The notes under the pieces are model-generated. The model did no database searches. It saw nothing but the letters and a program-made list of their open reading frames with translations, and had not been told where the DNA came from. The translations under genes were made by a program, and so were the position numbers. A stretch of DNA of 64,000 nucleotides from assembly GCF_001042655.1 (NCBI RefSeq), contig NZ_AP012332.1, positions 1,178,001 through 1,242,000 of the forward strand, read 5' to 3'. The stretch comes from Gardnerella vaginalis ATCC 14018 = JCM 11026. GTDB taxonomy: Bacteria; Actinomycetota; Actinomycetes; Actinomycetales; Bifidobacteriaceae. Positions 60,727 through 64,000 of the stretch are shown here, one piece after another. The stretch's first letter is position 1, and the number at the start of each line of letters is the position of its first letter.

Positions 60727-61862
60727 GATTCTCTCCGTATGCTAACGCCACTTCCTGGGCGTGCAATAACAAACTGCGGATTGGATTGCGCAAAGCTGCT
60801 AAATGACGGCGATTCCTGCGACTCGCGCAAACGCTTAATCTCACTCAACACGCGCAAACTCAACTCGTTTTTAACTCGCAAAACTTGCTCCGCGCTAGTT
60901 AAAACTTTAACATTCGGACCAGCATCCATTGTAGACCAAACAGGAAATCCGCTTTCATCGCGCATTTTTCGCACAACGTTAAGCACAACATGCGTTTCAT
61001 CTGTTAAATAGTTTACGCTTTCAGCAGCGGCACGCATTGCGTCGTGCATTCCTAAAGCGTTTCTCTCCGACACTTCTCCCAATGCTTGAATATCACAATT
61101 TTTGATAGCTGATAACGCCGTATTTAGGTCTTTTTTGCAGTTTTTGATCCAGTCTGCGTAGATTGGTGATGTTTCTACTGTGCGTCGCATTGCTTCACGG
61201 CTTGAAATCTTCTTTTTACTAGAGTTTAAAATAACAGTTACCATTGCGAGTTGAAGCTCTTCTGGTGTTTCGATTGGCTCTGCGTAAGACGTTTCGTCGC
61301 TTGTGCCAGCGTTCCATAATACTAATCCGCCGTAAATCGACCTGCATGCTGATCCAGATCCTTTGCGAGCTAGAATCGATAAGTTGCGTGGGCTTAGGTT
61401 TAATCCTGCGGCGTATGATGCTGCAGACGCAAGTGCCGCAAAACCAGATGCGCTAGAAGCTAATCCTGCGGCTGTTGGAACTGTGTTTACGCTTACGACT
61501 TGTGCTTTGCTCTTAATTCCAGCAATTTTTCGCACAATATCTAGCATTTTTACTATTCGTGCACGCTCTGAACTTTGGAGTAAATCGCCTGTAAAGTTTA
61601 CTCCGTTTAAGCAAATCGAGTCTGCCTCTAGGCAATCATCAAATCGTACTTTTGTTGTTGTGGAAAATCCGTCTAAAGTCAGAGATAATGAGGAAGTATA
61701 TGGCAAAATCAGAGTTTCATCTCGTTTCCCCCAATATTTGATTAGCGCAATATTTGCGTTTGCTGTAGCTGTAAAAGCGGCTCCGTGATTACTGTTATTA
61801 AACGAATCAATATCATCAAGCACATTAAACGCTATTTTTGGCTCAATTTCAACGTTTTCCAC
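60723..61862 (-). CDS. mvaD: Diphosphomevalonate decarboxylase
   Basis: Converts mevalonate diphosphate to IPP. The 379 residues show NIALIKYWGKRDETLILP with the family's active-site Lys and Tyr, SLSLTLDGFSTTTKV, the phosphate loop GLASSASGFAALASA (about residues 133-147), GSACRSIYGGLVLW with the catalytic Arg region, and MDAGPNVKVL with the catalytic Asp. It is ~45 residues longer than the shortest bacterial members. It lies between the mevalonate kinase gene (66 nt upstream) and the fused kinase-isomerase gene, which it overlaps. Confidence 0.97.
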   Translation of the reverse strand: MENVEIEPKIAFNVLDDIDSFNNSNHGAAFTATANANIALIKYWGKRDETLILPYTSSLSLTLDGFSTTTKVRFDDCLEADSICLNGVNFTGDLLQSSERARIVKMLDIVRKIAGIKSKAQVVSVNTVPTAAGLASSASGFAALASAASYAAGLNLSPRNLSILARKGSGSACRSIYGGLVLWNAGTSDETSYAEPIETPEELQLAMVTVILNSSKKKISSREAMRRTVETSPIYADWIKNCKKDLNTALSAIKNCDIQALGEVSERNALGMHDAMRAAAESVNYLTDETHVVLNVVRKMRDESGFPVWSTMDAGPNVKVLTSAEQVLRVKNELSLRVLSEIKRLRESQESPSFSSFAQSNPQFVIARPGSGVSIRRES

Positions 61863-61928
61863 GCGTATCCTTTCTTAAGTCTTTAGTCTTTAAAGCGTTT
61901 TTAAAGCATACTAACGAATTAGTTATGA

Positions 61929-63086
61929 TTATTGCCCGATTTCTACAATCCACGTTCTAGCTGCTCCAGCGTTTTTAAGCGCTATGCTTACTTTAGACGC
62001 ATCCTCCTGACTTTGCGCAATGGCTATAATGCATCCACCTCCGCCTCCGCCTGTAAGCTTTGCTCCTAAAGCACCATTTTCGCAAGCATTTTTAACTAGA
62101 GCGTCTAAAAATGGCGTACTTATACCTAATTCCGCAAGAATTTTGTGAGCACGAGTCATGCTCGATCCAATATTTTGTATATTGCCAAACTCTAAATCAT
62201 TCTCTGCATTAAGAGCGATTTGACCAAGCTCTTGCAAAAGTGCATTTACGATTTTCGGCTGGCTATCGCGTTTTTTGCGTAATGCTTCTACTGTTACTTT
62301 TGTTGTTCCTTTGAATCCCGAATCAGCTAGCACAATCCAAGCGCGTATTGTTGGGCTTATGCTCATTCGGCTAAATTTGCCATCCAAGAAGCGAACTGGC
62401 TGCTGCAGCATCGCACTGGTTGCTGTGGCGTCTAATCCAGATGCTTTCCCGTGCGCAACGCGTTCTGCGTCTTGCGTAATCTCGAATAGTTTTTCATCGC
62501 TGGCATTAATACTGTAGTAGTCGAGTATTGCGCGGATCACTGCTCCTGCCGCTGCCGCCGAAGACCCCAATCCTCGCTCTGGCGGAAAATCGCAAGCGGT
62601 TTCTATTTGCAATGCTTCGCCCTGCCAATTGGCGAAACGTAATGCCTCTTGTATTGCGGTTTTAATCGACGCGAATCGCGCAGGTGCGCTTCGTAAAAGA
62701 CCATCAAATCCTAATGCTTTAAGTGTTATGAGGTTTTGCATCTGGCAGCTAAGGTCTTCTGCTGAATCGCATAATTCTGCTCTTTTGCCTTCGTCTGCTG
62801 TGGCGCTTGTGTCGTTGAGTGTTCGTGCACTTGTTACTGTTGCGTGCATCTTAAGATTTTGCAGTGGAAGCGCTACTGCGCTGTAGCCATAAACAACCGA
62901 GTGTTCGCCAAAAAGAATCACTTTTGCGCAAGTTGTGCCTCTGCCGACGCGATTTTTTGCGCGCGCAACCACGAGCATACTATTGAACTCGTTATTGCGC
63001 TCTTTATCACGCTCATTCTTGTGTGCATTCTTGCTCTCGCACGGATTGGATGCGTGGCGATTCGCTAAAGTGTTGCACTCAGTCAC
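61929..63086 (-). CDS. mvk: Mevalonate kinase
   Basis: Phosphorylates mevalonate at O5. The start is the GTG at 63086, directly after AAAGGAGG; the frame is open seven codons further upstream without reason to use them. About 385 residues. After a ~50-residue Asn/Glu-rich lead come AKVILFGEHSVVYGYSAVALPL, the phosphate loop GLGSSAAAAGAVIRAI, HGKASGLDATATSAML with the catalytic Asp, and KLTGGGGGGCIIAIA. The lead is absent from most mevalonate kinases. It is the first gene of the lower mevalonate operon. Confidence 0.96.
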   Translation of the reverse strand: MTECNTLANRHASNPCESKNAHKNERDKERNNEFNSMLVVARAKNRVGRGTTCAKVILFGEHSVVYGYSAVALPLQNLKMHATVTSARTLNDTSATADEGKRAELCDSAEDLSCQMQNLITLKALGFDGLLRSAPARFASIKTAIQEALRFANWQGEALQIETACDFPPERGLGSSAAAAGAVIRAILDYYSINASDEKLFEITQDAERVAHGKASGLDATATSAMLQQPVRFLDGKFSRMSISPTIRAWIVLADSGFKGTTKVTVEALRKKRDSQPKIVNALLQELGQIALNAENDLEFGNIQNIGSSMTRAHKILAELGISTPFLDALVKNACENGALGAKLTGGGGGGCIIAIAQSQEDASKVSIALKNAGAARTWIVEIGQ

Positions 63087-63239
63087 TAATCCTCCTTTGC
63101 GACACATCTGGCTTACTTGTTGGCACTGCTTAATTGATGCGCGTTTAAGCTTATTTGCCCAACTTTTATAATCTAGTCGCTAAAGCGATTAAACACCACG
63201 ATTTGCGCTATACGCACACAACACATTCACATTTCCCGA

Positions 63240-63400
63240 ATTTGCGCTCCAATCTACCTTTTCGCTTAAAGCGTAGCGCGAAAAGGTAATTCGGAGCGCT
63301 GAGCCGCTCAAACGTAAAGTCCAGTGGACTTTACGTGCGGCGAAGACGTGAGCGCAGCTAACCTGCGCGAGCGACACGACACGTCGTAAACTCGGTACAA
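63240..63400. repeat. Palindromic-core repeat element, copy 4
   Basis: Starts with an ACCTTTTCGC...GCGAAAAGGT hairpin, then AATTCGGAGCGCTGAGCCGC, a 25-nt core at 63312-63336 (ACGTAAAGTCCA, G, TGGACTTTACGT), and GCGGCGAAGACGTGAGCGC. Same orientation as copy 3, opposite to copy 2. Confidence 0.85.
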
Positions 63401-63430
63401 TCGCACTACATGATTACGCCAAACTAGGTA

Positions 63431-63519
63431 GAGATTCGAGATTTTTCGCAGCTATCGAAGCGAGCCTCAGCGTCGCTAGATGGTGACTCGCTGAGAGAGC
63501 AAGAAAAATCGAGAATCTC
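63431..63519. repeat. Long imperfect hairpin repeat, copy 3
   Basis: GAGATTCGAGATTTTTCGC to GCAAGAAAAATCGAGAATCT, almost identical in its arms to copy 1 at 47464-47551; the central part is more variable. Confidence 0.8.
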
Positions 63520-63555
63520 GATGATTAAGTGATACGCAATTGTTCAGACTTGTAA

Positions 63556-63859
63556 GAGGGCTGGGTGATTCTTGGTCGAACAATATAAGAGCGGCAGCCG
63601 ATACCAAATAATCCAAATGATCAACCACTACAAACAAACCTCAACACAAAAACAAAATCAAAGACAAAACGGAACAACCGCAACTCTAGACTACACGTAA
63701 TAGGCGGAGCGTTGTGCGAATCGACGACTTCGAGCTGCATAGCGCGCGAGAAGTCACCTCGATTCGCTGAGCCGCTTAAATGTAAAGTCCAGTGGACTTT
63801 ACATGCGGCGAAGACGTGAGCGCGGCTAATCCGCGCGAGCGCAGAAACACCCAGCCCTC
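63556..63859. repeat. Terminal-inverted-repeat element, copy 3 (long form)
   Basis: 304 bp bounded by GAGGGCTGGGTG and CACCCAGCCCTC, nearly identical to copy 1. Its palindromic core at 63780-63804 reads ATGTAAAGTCCA, G, TGGACTTTACAT: both arms changed together relative to copy 1, keeping the pairing. Confidence 0.85.
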
Positions 63860-63922
63860 ATACAACAGTAAACAGAGAATGTCGCGCAATACCAAGTAAG
63901 GAATAGTGCGCAACACCAAATA

Positions 63923-63959
63923 ATTAATGGCTTGAAGAAACTATCCCCAAGCCATTAAT
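63923..63959. terminator. Hairpin, possible terminator of a gene beyond the right edge
   Basis: ATTAATGGCTTG at 63923-63934 pairs perfectly with CAAGCCATTAAT at 63948-63959 (12 bp, 13-nt loop). On the minus strand a weak TTATTTG follows. Which gene it serves cannot be seen. Confidence 0.45.
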
Positions 63960-64000
63960 CTACACTACGTTGCAGCAGCACACACTGCTACAGATTAAAC

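Larger units (their letters stand above)
63087..64000. other. Repeat cluster at the right end of the window
   Basis: About 900 nt without a gene. In order it holds the mevalonate operon promoter region, a palindromic-core element (63240-63400), a fragment of the GTAGTGCGATTGTACC unit, a long hairpin repeat (63431-63519), a terminal-inverted-repeat element (63556-63859) and a 12-bp-stem hairpin (63923-63959). Short frames here are repeat-derived. Confidence 0.7.

Overview
The window looks like chromosomal DNA of a Gardnerella-like member of the Bifidobacteriaceae. This is inferred from gene content and moderate, low-for-actinobacteria GC; no marker search was possible. Supporting features are a complete mevalonate route to isoprenoids, C+ (zinc) forms of ribosomal proteins L28 and L32, an Ala-rich C-terminal extension on S16, the actinobacterial order coaD / DivIVA-like / DUF177 / rpmF / rnc, sufB-sufD-sufC, and a sortase-C pilus locus of bifidobacterial type.

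Layout. 0-8 kb (mostly minus): a partial unknown gene at the edge, rpsD, a MacB/FtsX-type ABC exporter with a DUF4418 membrane protein, and a PcrA/UvrD helicase. 7.8-12.8 kb (plus): xpt, then the upper mevalonate genes (thiolase, class II HMG-CoA reductase, HMG-CoA synthase). 13-16 kb: tRNA-Ser(TGA), a Bax-inhibitor-1-like membrane protein and a small alarmone synthetase. 15.2-24.1 kb (minus): a pilus locus with a ~1,709-residue Rib-repeat adhesin, a backbone pilin and a class C sortase. 24.5-29.6 kb: an orphan SH3-like protein, ParA, XerD, TyrA, PheA. 29.2-36 kb: a small membrane protein, TypA, SufC-SufD-SufB, and a RelB/DinJ-YoeB toxin-antitoxin pair. 36-41 kb: XerC, RNase III, L32, DUF177, DivIVA-like, CoaD. 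41-50.3 kb (plus): PncB, DUF3039 (minus), CysS, Ffh, an EEP-family protein, then S16-KhpA-RimM-TrmD. 50.7-58.1 kb: RsmD, a nucleoside hydrolase/MFS/PfkB-kinase group lying between rsmD and recG, RecG and L28. 58.2-63.1 kb (minus): the lower mevalonate genes, including a phosphomevalonate kinase fused to type 2 IPP isomerase.

How the parts work together. The two mevalonate blocks together encode acetyl-CoA to IPP/DMAPP. The pilus locus has all parts of a sortase-assembled fibre. Its main promoter candidate carries 12 G residues inside the -35/-10 spacer, a classic phase-variation design. A second promoter candidate sits in four 18-bp direct repeats upstream of the backbone pilin, and a strong hairpin separates pilin from sortase, so adhesin, shaft and sortase look independently tunable.

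The most unusual DNA-level signals are dispersed sequences. One is a ~22-nt motif (core GGTTGCTKGCGA) found between genes and, in several frames and both orientations, inside variable linkers of many proteins. Another is a structured intergenic element with a 25-nt palindromic core whose two arms change together between copies. A third is a ~171-304 bp element with terminal inverted repeats, two copies of which flank the S16-TrmD operon in opposite orientation.
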